This document shows, piece by piece, positions 22,478-33,333 of a stretch of DNA of 64,000 nt. Location of the stretch: positions 961,133 through 1,025,132 of the forward strand of contig PDUO01000019.1 in assembly GCA_003008705.1 (NCBI GenBank), read 5' to 3'. A model generated the notes under the pieces. That model was not told the origin of the DNA and made no database searches. It saw only the letters and a program-made list of their open reading frames with translations. The DNA comes from Pezicula radicicola. Lineage: Eukaryota; Ascomycota; Leotiomycetes; Helotiales; Dermateaceae. The translations under genes were made by a program, and so were the position numbers. Numbering within the stretch: the stretch's first letter is position 1; each line of letters opens with the position of its first letter.

Positions 22478-25020
22478 CTATGCATAAGTTGCTTTCTTCA
22501 CTTCTTCTGAAATCTCCACCTCCTCCGAAATCCCTACTTGCTCCACAGCATCATCCTCAGCGTCATCCTCGGCTTCACCAGCGGCAGAAACGACCTTGAT
22601 ACTAAGTCCTTGCTCAGCCGCTCCAGTGGCGCCGTTGACACTCCTTACAACGTTTTTGGCGACACTCTTACGTCGAACGTACGCGGCCTTTGGTCGAGGT
22701 GACTTCTTGCTTTCTGGACTACCAGCAACAAGCGCAAGACTAGAATTTCTTGACGCTAGTTTCGTCTGTCCCTTGCCATAACTTTTCAAGATGCTAGCCT
22801 TCTTACTCTTCACGGAGATAGATCTCTTTGGTGTAACTGCATGTCGTGCATTGAGAAGTTGCCCGGAAACACTCTTCTTGAGGACTTTCGCTGCACCCTT
22901 GGCATTGGTGGCCATCTTCATGCTTGCCGATGAGGCGGCTCTCTTGATACCTGTAGCAGGCTTTATCTTTCTCTTCTTGGGGCTGCTAGACTTTATATCG
23001 TCCTCATCTCCACCCAAGAGCTCCTTCAACTTTCTCTTTCCAGCCTTGACTCCAGCTTTCACGGCCTCTTTAATCGCATTCTCCTTCGGCAGTTTGACAT
23101 CCTTAGGTCTAGGCCCAAGAAAACCTCGACAGTTAGCGCTGCCACAGCGACACTCCTGAACGTTCTTGGCAGAAAATGGGTCAAAGTTGTAGTCGTAAGT
23201 TAGTTCCTCGCCTGTCATGATATCGCGATCAGCAAAAAGTGCCATGCGGGGTTTTCCAGCTACAATCCACTTGACCATCTTGCAGTTTGGCGTGCAGGAA
23301 TGATTGATGAAACGAGCAATGCTGCCAGTTGTAGCGTCGATGATCATGTTTTGATCAAAAGCCATGAGGTAATAACACTAGGTCAGATGAGTGTCAGGTC
23401 AATATCGTAGGATGGGCGACTTACCTCGTTGTTCTTATAGACCTCGTTCATCCGTCTATCACACTCTTCTTCGGTGATAATCTCGCCATTATACTCAACA
23501 ATAATTTGATCATCATTGAAGCAACGGTTGCTCCGAACACCATAACCTCTATCGACGGTCTTAACAACTTCGACGCCAATATCATACTTGTTGCCATGCT
23601 TTCGACGTTGCTGTAAATCGGCAAATGCTCTGTTACCGCACGCTCGGCCAGCGCCACAGTTCTCATCATCACACTCGTAAAACATGATTCTATTTTGGCA
23701 ATAATCACCGCAGCCTTCAGCAGGAGTGCAAACGCATCTAGAGTCAAAATCACCGAAGTGTTTCGTGTGCTTCCATTCCGAAGCTGCGTCACCAATGAAG
23801 CGGTCTGTAACATGAATTAGTATTCGTTTATAATGTCGCGGGATCATGCACTCACTCTTTGTCGAATTCTTCCAATCATCTGGTTTGGGCTGTCCTGGAG
23901 GAAGTGGGGAGAAAACGTCGAAAGGTAACTTGAAGTCTCTATCACCTTCCAACAATCGCTTTCCGTGCCAGATTGGCAGTGGTAAAATGCTCCTTGGTTT
24001 GGTTGATGCACGATTGGCCATAGTCTCTTTCTCTTTATCCGAAAATCCAGCAGACCAATTGGCATCTTTTTGTTCTTGTCCAGCATACAAGCCCTTGGTC
24101 AACCATACTTTCTCTCTCCTGCCTGAAGTCTTCTTCTTCTCTTCGGGCTTTGGTTGTTCAGGCAATTTCTTTGGGTTGAGTAGCTGCGCAGGTGGCTCAA
24201 CTTTCTTCTTCTTGCGTTGTTGTTCCTCCGGTACAACCAGTTTTCCATTGCTCCAGACTTCGTGTACAACTGGTTGCGTGTCGATATGGGCGAATTCTTT
24301 GGTATCTGCCAGCTTCTTGAGTTCTCTCGAAGCCTTCGATAGGCCGTCCTCGAAGTTCTTGCGCCCTCTCTTTCCCAACACGGTCAACTTCTTCGTAAGG
24401 CTTTCAACTTTCTCGCCAGCCAGCCGAGTGGACTTTCGCCGCGCCAACTCCTCTGCCTCAGCAGCCGCGTTCTTTTTTGCCAGCGCATTCAGGCCAATCT
24501 CGCTCTTTGATCTTGGCAGTGGTTTTACAGACCAATCTAAATCTAACCCATCAATTCCTTCGCGAACAACCTTCGCATTGTCTTTATTCACATTAGGAGT
24601 AGAGAAGTTTCCTGAAGCTAGGGCTTTCCCCAATGTATCGCCAGATATAGTCCTACGACGCGTTTCTAATTCGCTTATAGAGGCATCCTTGCCATACTTC
24701 CGCGGGGCGTGGATTGATGTGCCAGCGAGGGCCTTAACGTTATATGTGCCCACGCTGGTACGGGCTCGGCGGCTGCGTCCGCTAGGGTTTTCGGTCGCGA
24801 TAGGATGAGCAATCTCTTTTTCTGATGATAGTGAGGCAGATGAGATGCTAACACTGTCGCCAATGCTCGTTGGAGGCGTTGAGGATGCGATGAGCGCGTT
24901 AGAAAAGGTGCCGCCTGTTTCTATGCTATTGATAGAGTCGGAAGGCGAAGCTCGAGGTATCTCTGCCCGAACACCACCTCGAGACGCCGATCCCATTCTC
25001 TCGAGGAGTGTAGAGAACAT
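22478..25020 (-). CDS. ash1: Ash1-type histone H3K36 methyltransferase (AWS-SET-postSET), three exons
   Basis: Exons 25020-23856, 23804-23425 and 23377-22478 give 2445 nt, 814 aa. Intron 1 (51 bp, GTGAGT, branch TACTAAT, TTACAG) joins NSTK to NRFIGDAASEWK; intron 2 (47 bp) joins YKNNE to CYYLMAFDQN. The N-terminal 380 residues are basic and disordered. An AWS zinc-binding region follows (RCVCTPAEGCGDYCQNR, then AGRACGNRAF), then the SET domain with GYGVRSNRCF, RFINHSCTPNC (about 537-547) and the catalytic TYDYNF (about 575), then post-SET CRCGSANCRGFLG (about 591). The C-terminal 210 residues are Lys/Ala-rich. AWS plus post-SET without visible WW or SRI modules points to Ash1 rather than Set2. 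Fungal ASH1 methylates H3K36 in poorly transcribed, often subtelomeric chromatin. Confidence 0.88.
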
Positions 25021-28000
25021 TTTGGGGGTTGTTGTCGCGTATTGGTGGGAGCATATGCTATTGTGTATGAATGTATGAGGTTCAAGGACGCGAAGTAGGC
25101 TAGCTCCGGCCGGCGAACGAAGCTTGGACCGACTTGCTGTGCCAAAGTGCCAGACGCCCCGGAAGGAATTGATGAGGAATCCTCTCGCAGGATTGGCTTT
25201 CCAGTTGGCAAAGAAACCAATACTACAGTATCAAGCTAGCAGAGGAGATGTTGTCAATCACAGCACGAATCGTGCGCTTGATCTGACCTGCAAAAAGTTG
25301 TGTTGTTGTGTGGAGAGGAAGAAAGGCAAAGTAAAATGAAGATCAGGAGTGTTTGTTTAGCCCCCCCTGGCAAGTCTGAGAGCTTGCGAAATACCGCAGC
25401 GTCATTGGCAGTTCATTTCCGTGTGGTAGGTGTCTCACCGTCTTAAAAGTCTCTCCGACCGAGCGACCAAATGCAAGAGGTAGCTATGCGAGCACTTCTA
25501 ATTCTTTTGAGCAAGAAATCATATAGTCACGGTAGATACACTTTTTACACTTCTTTCTGAAGAAAGCTCTCATGATCGAATCGCCGATTGTTCGAATATG
25601 AAGAAGTAGAAGTATGATTGGCTGTGGATAGTCCCTGGATTCAAGCTGGTTTCATTAAATACATATATGTCATCAGTTGTTTGAATGGCAACTTAGTTTG
25701 ACAGTTGGAAAGCATCTTTGATGTTGAAGCACCACTAACTTTTATTCTCCAACTTTCACGTATTATGATGAGTGTTTCCTTTGTCTTAGGTCAGCTAAGT
25801 TTTTGGACGTAAACTGTGAGTAAGCACTCACACAATATTGCATCCCCGCCCCAGACTACCACTAAGTGCAATTTACCCATCACTCATCAGCTTGTCATGG
25901 CAACTACCAGGCAAGTACGAACTACAGTATCGTAAACATTTCGCTGATGAGATTCGTATCAATACATTTTTAGTTGTTGGGAATGTGGGTTCAGTAATAG
26001 AGGTGGGAACTATTATGCGTTGGCCCGATCGGTATGTCCGATTCATCACTTGGCCCTTTTGGCGCAACTGGTGAACTTCAGACTTACCAAAATAATTGTG
26101 CTGCACAGGCTCCGCGTATTTTCATTGTCCAGACTATGTATGATAGTTAGTCTTGTGCTTTCCCTATGATAGGTAGCGAAGATTCGAAACTATTTTGAGT
26201 TAGGGCCTAAGACAGTGGCGGATGCACAGCCGACAGCATACCTACAGGCGACTCTTTATCTGTGACGCCCAACCTCTGAGAACAACAAAAATAATCAGCA
26301 TCTGCTCATGAATGTGCGATCAAAATGATGTTTGAACATTTTCACATGTGTTTTGCTAAAAAGCTCACTACCACGGTCCACTTCGGTGGTTAGCTCGGTT
26401 AATTATCTCGATTGCACCAGAAATCACTTCAAAATAGCAGCACCAAGCAGAAGGTGATTACTAAATAGATGAACATTACGGAATAACTCATAGTTACAGT
26501 TTCTGCATATATTATTCAATAAAACATCAACCATGGGAAAGTGCCTAATTATTTGAAGTGAAGCTTGAGAGAGCTGCAGTACACTATTTTATTATGAGCA
26601 GTGACAACTTAGAAAATCAAGTGAGTTACTCAGATCCAGCAGGTTACTCAGACCGAAATTTGAGTAGGTTAATTGGACTAGCAGAATTACTAGCTCGAAC
26701 GTGAGTTTTATGTTAGCCCATAAATATAGTTAAGTGGCAGGGACCGCATTTCACTGAAGAAAGTACAGCATCTATAGATGTCCAAGTATGAAGACTTTGC
26801 AGAACACCTCAGCACTTTCCACCGAATATATGAGAAGCTCAATATAAGTGCTGCTCTCTTTATAAATATCCACCGCAACTGAAGAAGGAATCTGACTCAC
26901 TTGATGGCAGTTCCTTGGTAGTGAGGAAGTAAGTGCAGTATGGACGCTGCGTGAAGTATCAATTTTAGGTTGGGATATAGAATGTTTAACATTCAAGTTA
27001 GAATTAGTAACTTGGTTCACATAAGACCTCGACTTGAAATCGAATCGAATTCGTGAGTTGTGAGAACACAAGCTTTTTGTCCATATTTTTGTGTTGGCAT
27101 GGAAGAACGGTTTTGTTTCTTGGTCTGTCGGCTGCCTTCGAGAATTTACAACGAGGTTCATTACCACAAGGCGCAATGTTTGCTTCAAAGGGCAGAGATG
27201 TAACGATCTATTTACTGCTGGAAATATGCAAAGTATACAGCATCAGGGGCGTTCACCTGCGATAGGAAGTACAATCTTGTCCTTCAGAAAAGACGTCTTA
27301 AATAAAGCATGGAGGTCCACCAAATGATTTGACAGCAGCCAATTCACTTCCCTGGTGTACTGACATTGGATAGGTTTGCTAACAGCACTGATCGTTTTTC
27401 GCTGTGTGATTGTTCTTCGCGGAAGCAAATACATCATGTCCCATAGACTTGAATACGAATATACTCCAAATATATTAGGGGCAGCAGGTGCCCAACATCT
27501 ATAACGTTCACTTCAATCCAACCGTACCCTCCCTCGAATTCATCCTAAAGTTTTCAGATAGCCCTAATCAGACAAAATATCCTCAAATAAGGCATCACCT
27601 CTTCGACTCATCTGCCCCTCCTCCTCATACCTTGTCGCTACTGATTTCTCAAGTCGGGTTGGTCACTGAATTTACTAGATACCAAAATATCTAGCTAGCA
27701 GAGAGAGGGGGTTTTTTTTTCAAACAGTTGAACCGTCTCTTATTTTAATAAAGCTCTTTTGAAAGCCGTCCCTTAAAATAAAGCAAAACGGTACTAATAG
27801 GATTGTTGATCAAAAAGTCAATCAATAAATCCTAGGGAGGGGTGGAACATCACCAAAGATAAATACGATGCCTAGCATATAGCTCAATAGGGAATTAGTA
27901 GCTGCAAATTAACATGACAAGCATTTCATATATCGTAGAAATGATCTTTACTTCTCCAACCTAACATAATACAATGAAGCGCTACATAGAGGGTAAATCT

Positions 28001-28644
28001 CAAATTTCTCCCTTCTTCCATAACCCACCAGACCTTTATACTTCATGATCATTACATAGCCCCCGGAATCTTCACTTCTGTATTGCCGTGAGCAGGGAAT
28101 TATTGATATAAAACGCTATCCTTATTTCATAGACTTAGAATATAAGCTTATAATCACAGAGAGGACATATTGAGCCACGACCGACCGCAAAAAATTCCAG
28201 GCTATTCTCCTCAAGGTCCGTCTCACAAAATCCAGACTCAATGCAAGAAAACTTGAAGCACCAAGCAAGACACAAAACCTTTAGAAACAGTCTGGCCTGC
28301 CTCGGGTCCAGATAAAGTATCTTCGAAAGTCGTTATCAATTCTTGCAAAATGTACAGCACGTACAGTATTGACTACAAGCACCTCATATAAAAGTGCACA
28401 AAGTATACAGCAGCAAGCTGGCAACACCACAGCCCAGCGTAATTATGTTACACCAACTATCCCCTCCCCTTTGTCATGATACAGCAGAAAAAAAGGACCA
28501 AGGCAAGTTAAGCCACGCAGTATTGGTATACCCATTAAACCCAACACAAAAAAATGCCCAAAAAGATGTATACAACCAGAGTCGCTAAAATGCATCAAAA
28601 AGTAATTAAGAAAAGATCCCGCAACGCTCACTCCTATTCTAGAA
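25021..28644. other. Gene-poor region of 3.6 kb
   Basis: The left 300 bp carry the ash1 promoter. The rest shows no recognisable gene: frames such as 25838-26074, 26772-27188 minus and 27053-27327 plus lack family motifs, convincing starts or splice continuity. A dispersed repeat with the AAATCAAGTGAGTTACTC motif lies at about 26613-26790. The composition is moderately AT-rich from 27700 to 28400. The right end holds the erf2 3' UTR. Confidence 0.4.
26613..26790. repeat. Dispersed noncoding repeat, second type (copy 1)
   Basis: It contains AAATCAAGTGAGTTACTCAG near the left end, and AAGTGGCAGGGACCGCATTT followed by CATCTATAGATGT at the right end. The same ordered blocks recur, diverged, at about 37165-37290. 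The edges are uncertain and no coding sequence is seen. Confidence 0.4.
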
Positions 28645-30698
28645 TCATGAAGCACTCTCCAGATTTTCTCTGCCTAACGCCGTCGGACCTTGAAACCCTG
28701 TCTCTGGAACAGATACAGCTTGCATTTCCATGGCACCCTGCGCATCCTTCGTTAGAGGCGCCGTACGCTTCCCCTTTCTCTCCCCAAAACGTTGATCACC
28801 CTCCTCGTACTTCTGCTTAAAATTCAGATAGGTGGGAGGCCTTGGCCTGCAAAGCACCACCATCCAGTTCTTCATGACGGTACCTTGGGTAAAAGGTCGG
28901 TGTCGATCTTTCTTGAGGAATTTGTGAGAATTTAGATATTCTCTAGTTGTCTCGCCACGGCCCATAAGAAACATGTGATATACCATCAGCGCTGCGGGAT
29001 ATGGTGTAGCGAGAATTCCATAAATGACCATTGCGAAAGGAACGCGGAAATGGCTTATAGAAGATCCAACCGAAACCTTTTGTTGATGGGCATAAACCAG
29101 AATTTGAGCCAGACTCGCTGCAAATAAAAAGACTCCCAGAAAAGTCCCCGCTGAAACGAAAGCAAAGAAATACCGGTAGTTTCGACGGCCTACGCAGTTG
29201 TTGAGCCAAACGCAGTGGTGATCTTGGGTTTCGATGCAGTTGTCGCAGACACGGCAATGATGACCACGAGGAGGCCGCCAAATCTGGCAAGTTTTGCAGA
29301 ATTTGGTTGGTACTTCCATAGCTGCAGTAGTTGACTGTGCTGATTTGATCATGGTCCAGTCGTTCGTCGGCGGGGCTAATCTCAGAGGATCTTCGTTTTC
29401 ATCTGGAGGAGGCATTGGATGAAGATTTCGAGGAAGAATCTACAGATGTCAGTGAATCATTTGAAGAAAGAGCTTGAATGGCATACCCCAGGATCAGAGG
29501 CTGAAGCATGAATGAAAGAGGACATGCATAGATAGAACACATAACCGAATACAATGGGTATCACTGGAGATATATGAAACCATATCCATGGCGCTGAGAA
29601 GCCAAAGAAGAGTGCTGATGGAATAACAACGAAAAGTCCAGTAGCAATATTAATCGGCTTGTCGCGAGTATTTTGCAGCCGCCCACCCCAGCAGAATGCA
29701 GTATTGCCAGTAAAATACTGGTAATTACTACCCAATTTCTGCGTTGGCTTTGGTTTAGGCACTTCAGCTGGTGTCAAAGCGGGTGAAGACGCAATTGAAG
29801 ATAACTTTTCCCTACCTTGAGTGCTTCGATTTGGGCTTTGGGTATGAGGGCCGCTATCTCCCCTATTTGGGAGCAAGAAGCTTGACCGAAAAGACCTCGG
29901 GGACTTTGCAGGTGTAGCAAGCCCTGCCCCAAGCCCATTCTTGTAACCTTTGTCGAGGTTGAGAGTCAGGCCCTTGGAATTCACAGGATTCCGCTGCAGA
30001 GGCCGTACGCTATCCGATACGCTCACGGTGGCAGTGTGACCTTGTGTTGGGCTGGTGTTTGCCGTAAGTCGATCTGCGATTTCCTGCTCCGTCATTTCTG
30101 TCCCCCGTGAAGGAGGTGGCTGCATATCGCTATCCTCCTGTATTCTCGGTCCCTGCCCGGTGGTAACTGTATCATTGGATTTCATACTCTGCCTTGCCCC
30201 ACTGCTTGCTCCATATCCATCCTCATTTAAGCCTGGCTGAACAATAGAAGGTGGTCGAGGGCCTCGTTGGGCTTGTAATCGCTGTGAACTCATCGGTCGG
30301 AAAAAGGCGTGTGATGTAAGAGAAGGAACATGCGTCCTGCTTGAACTCTGAGGCCTTCCCATCGAGCCCGATACACTAATTCTCTGCCCAGCAAGTCCCG
30401 GGCCATGGACCCTTCGTGATGGTTGTGCCTGGGACCATGCTGCTCGTTGTGAAGACGACCTGGTGACGCCTGTTGTTGGCCGAGAAGCACCCCCGACAGA
30501 TTCTCGGTTTGTGGGATTTGCAGGATTTGGACGGTCTGCCGGGGGGCTTCTTCCATCTTCTGAGGCTATATCTGTCATTCGTGACGAGATTATACTTCCG
30601 CGGTCGCCAGCCTCGGTTTGCGCAAACTGCTGCATATTGGGGAATGTATCGTGGTTCGGGGAATGTGGCATAGCTGTAGAGGGGTCGTTTGACGCCAT
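28645..30698 (-). CDS. erf2: Palmitoyltransferase Erf2 (DHHC family), two exons
   Basis: Exons 30698-29487 and 29439-28645 (2007 nt, 668 aa) are separated by a 47-bp intron; the join reads SASDPG|ILPRNLHPMPPP, a conserved Erf2 stretch. The N-terminal 300 residues are Ser/Pro/Arg-rich and disordered, as in other filamentous fungi. Four membrane helices are visible: two before the active site (INIATGLFVVIPSALFF, VIPIVFGYVFYLCMSSF) and two after (YFFAFVSAGTFLGVFLFA, VPFAMVIYGILATPYPAAL). The Cys-rich domain has FCKTCQIWRPPRGHHCRVCD and the catalytic DHHC at about 477-480, followed by VWLNNCVGRRNYR. With Erf4 it palmitoylates Ras at the ER/Golgi. The C-terminal 60 residues are polar. Confidence 0.92.
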
Positions 30699-31665
30699 AT
30701 GATCGGGAATTCGGTCCAGTGTTATTGTCGCATCACCTATGTCGTGGCATCCCTCGGACCTTTATTTTGAACGCGCAAAAAGTATCGTGGAGTGGGAAAA
30801 GGCTCGTGTCTAGCGCGCGGATCGTGAGATTAAAGGTTATGAGAGAAGGACAGGAAGGGTAGTTTTTGAAGTAAAGCAAGAAGAAGTATTAATTAAGATG
30901 GTAATGAGTGTGGTTTTGTCCCCTTTCTCTCTTCACAAGGTGTATGATGTATGTCGAGTATTGCACGAAGTCTTTGCGTGCTGATTCCCCTAAGCTCGGA
31001 CGTCCTCCCAAAGTTGCCTCGACTCTTCTCTTCTCAATCGGGCCAAGACGTTGACAAGGATAGCAAATTACCGATGAGCTGAGGTACCAATGCATGAATC
31101 TGTTACCAAGGTAATAGATGGACGGTACAGATAAAGTCAGCAGAGACTCCTCAATAATAACAGCCATGATCTAGCAACTACAGGTTAGGACCTTTGAGGG
31201 CAATAGAGGTATGCCATTAAGGCTGCCCACGGATCTCCAAAGCAATAAGTCAGTCTCCTTCGTATTGACCTGGGTTGAAAGGCAGCCAATGAGAAGAACT
31301 CCTCTACGCCAAAATATTGAATTACCGATATCACGATACAGCAGAACCTTTTGACATAAATCCAGGGGAACATTCATTGTGGAATAGCCAACATATTGAG
31401 ACAAGTTACATCTTATAGGTAGATACCTAGGCATGATCGCAAAAAGTTCCATCTCTAAGGTACTAAGATAGGTAGGTAGATATGCACTTGTGTGCAATCG
31501 GACCTGAGGGTATGACGGATGACCACGTGAGAATGGATCATTAGTCAGCAGCACCTTTCTTACTGGTGCTAGAAACTTGAACGTCGAGAAATGGCCTGAC
31601 GGGGAACCTTCAAAGCTTCCTATCTCACGACAACCCAACTCAATTACTCTCCACAACCCTACAAA
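30699..31665. promoter_or_regulatory. Divergent intergenic region between erf2 and the small mitochondrial gene
   Basis: Both promoters lie here. The minus-strand frame at 31171-31656 (161 codons) is antisense to the plus gene's promoter and has no domain, so it is not called as a gene. Confidence 0.45.
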
Positions 31666-32356
31666 ATGCTTCCAACTATCGCCAGACGAGCTGCAGCATC
31701 AAGCGCAGGCAAAGCTGCCCAAGAGAATGTCTTGAACAAGGGTGCCAAAAGAGATCCCGAACTCTACGTACGTGCCTCTGTAGAATAATCACCTTGGAGT
31801 ACCTTCAACCATGAACCTCCGCAAATATAGCCATCCACATGCGCGCCTCATATGCTAACATTGATTCTTTCCGCAGGTTCTCCTAGCCGTCATGTCCGGC
31901 GCATTCGGTCTAGCAGGTTTCTACTTCGGTATTCCGCCTATCCAGTAACGACATAGGAAGCCAATTGACCATTCTTGACAGGCCGCAAACCCACATCTGC
32001 GACGTCCGAATCGAAGGTTGGTATTGCTAAGGATAGCATGCCATGGCAGACTGAGAGCACCAAGGGTGATGAGGCCCGAGACCACTTCAAATACCAGTGC
32101 GTACGATTGACTTGATGGGAAGTACACAAGCTAAGCAGTGGCTCCTAGATACCACCCAGGAGGAGACCCAAAGAACCCACCAAAGGACGCTCCAAGCGCA
32201 TTGCACAGTGTAATTGTGCCCAACGTCAACTTGCCCAAGGTGCGTAATGCAAGATGAGGATTATGGAAAGCTTAGGCCTAGATATGATAGCTGAAGCTAA
32301 CGCTACTTCAGGAACTGCACGAGAAGTACAACAAGTGGGGTAAGGATGGTTACTAG
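31666..32356 (+). CDS. Small single-pass, probably mitochondrial membrane protein, five exons (134 aa)
   Basis: Exons 31666-31767, 31877-31928, 31982-32096, 32149-32239 and 32312-32356 add to 405 nt. All joins keep frame: DPELY|VLLAVMSG, FYFG|RKPTSAT, HFKYQ|YHPGGD, LPK|ELHEKYNKW. The N-terminus MLPTIARRAAASSAGKAAQE is Arg/Ala/Ser-rich with no acidic residue before position 20, like a matrix-targeting sequence. One membrane helix follows (VLLAVMSGAFGLAGFYFG). The rest is hydrophilic and ends KWGKDGY. From memory it resembles short fungal proteins related to the NDUFA4/B12D group, suggesting a respiratory-complex role, but I cannot confirm that. Five exons for 134 aa is intron-dense. It is upstream of and co-directional with pmt2. 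Confidence 0.72.
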
Positions 32357-32736
32357 TCATGGAACTGTTGCCTTGGGAAGAGACTAGGGATGAGTGTACA
32401 TTGTAGATAAGGGGTTTGCTATAGAAAATTGATATACCGCAATACTAAGTCTATTCTCTCTGGAATGTGTACTGTTAAGCTCAGGAATTAATTGCACCGA
32501 TAACTTTGACTGATTAAGTTCGTGACTGGACCAGAAAGAAAGACAAATTAGCTTCGTCAATCCGAGCGTTTGTGTTCTGTCCTAGTAAGTCTCATGAACC
32601 AGTACTCTGTATTCCACTCATAACTAAGTGGTTAAGAAGGACTAGAGCTACTGATATTACCGAGCTGAAAGACCCATATCAATGGAAGGAAGCGCACCAC
32701 AAATGTTTCTTTAAATTCTTGGAAAGGAAGGAGAAG
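32357..32736. other. Intergenic region, 3' of the small mitochondrial gene
   Basis: 380 bp with no recognised gene. The plus frame 32572-32814 looks random. Confidence 0.4.
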
Positions 32737-33168
32737 TTATTTCGAAATTCCTCCTTGCAGCTCAATTCCTGGGCTCTGGTTGATGCAGCTTCTCAGCCTC
32801 GTGGCTCGTGCTAACCCGAAGTGGACAGCTCTGCTGGCTTGTTCAAGAGAGATCTGTGTTGCAGCAAAGTCTGTTCTTGAGGTGTTGACAGCGTCAAGGC
32901 ACCGGGTTTCATGTGTAACTGACTGATTATGATAAATGTCTGATAAGAAATATGTCCTGGAATCCAAATCCGGTGAGAAGTTCTCAGGTTCACAGCAATT
33001 GCTCAAAATCAAGACTTTTCCTAAATTTAACTTGACGCCTCCCGAGCGAGGGATGAGGAGACAAGGGTGCGTCAGCGCATGCGATATCTGGTCTTTTTGA
33101 CTTTGACCTGATCTACCTGGTACTCCTTGCAACGCATCCTCCAACCTCTTGAAGGTGGACTTCGCCAT
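32737..33168 (-). CDS. Possible hypothetical protein (143 aa), unsupported by family
   Basis: An uninterrupted minus-strand frame runs from ATG at 33168 (MAKSTFKRLEDALQGVPG) to a stop at 32737. It is divergent from pmt2 with only 165 bp between the starts. I recognise no domain, signal peptide or membrane helix, and the composition is ordinary. The first part is mildly hydrophilic and helical-looking; the rest is unremarkable. It could be a lineage-specific gene or a chance frame in the pmt2 promoter. Confidence 0.28.
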   Translation of the reverse strand: MAKSTFKRLEDALQGVPGRSGQSQKDQISHALTHPCLLIPRSGGVKLNLGKVLILSNCCEPENFSPDLDSRTYFLSDIYHNQSVTHETRCLDAVNTSRTDFAATQISLEQASRAVHFGLARATRLRSCINQSPGIELQGGISK

Positions 33169-33333
33169 TCACTACTACTTCTTTGTAATATCATTGCCAT
33201 TTCTCTACTTTCTTTTAGGACATATTGCCGACCGGTTCGCGGGCCCTCAAGTGACCACTTCAGGGGACGCGCCGAGCTTTAAAGCTCCCTGAATCTCAGC
33301 CTTTTCGACGCCTGTCTGCAATTTTATTGCATC

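Noticed and set aside
23846..24808. 320-codon plus-strand frame
   Set aside because: It is the antisense of ash1 exon 1; the Ser/Phe-rich composition is that of a mirrored Lys/Glu-rich frame.
26772..27188. 138-codon minus-strand frame in the gene-poor region
   Set aside because: No recognisable family, signal or membrane segment, and it overlaps an equally long plus-strand frame; I could not support either.
31171..31656. 161-codon minus-strand frame
   Set aside because: It lies in the promoter between erf2 and the small mitochondrial gene, shows no domain or sensible composition, and is better explained as chance.
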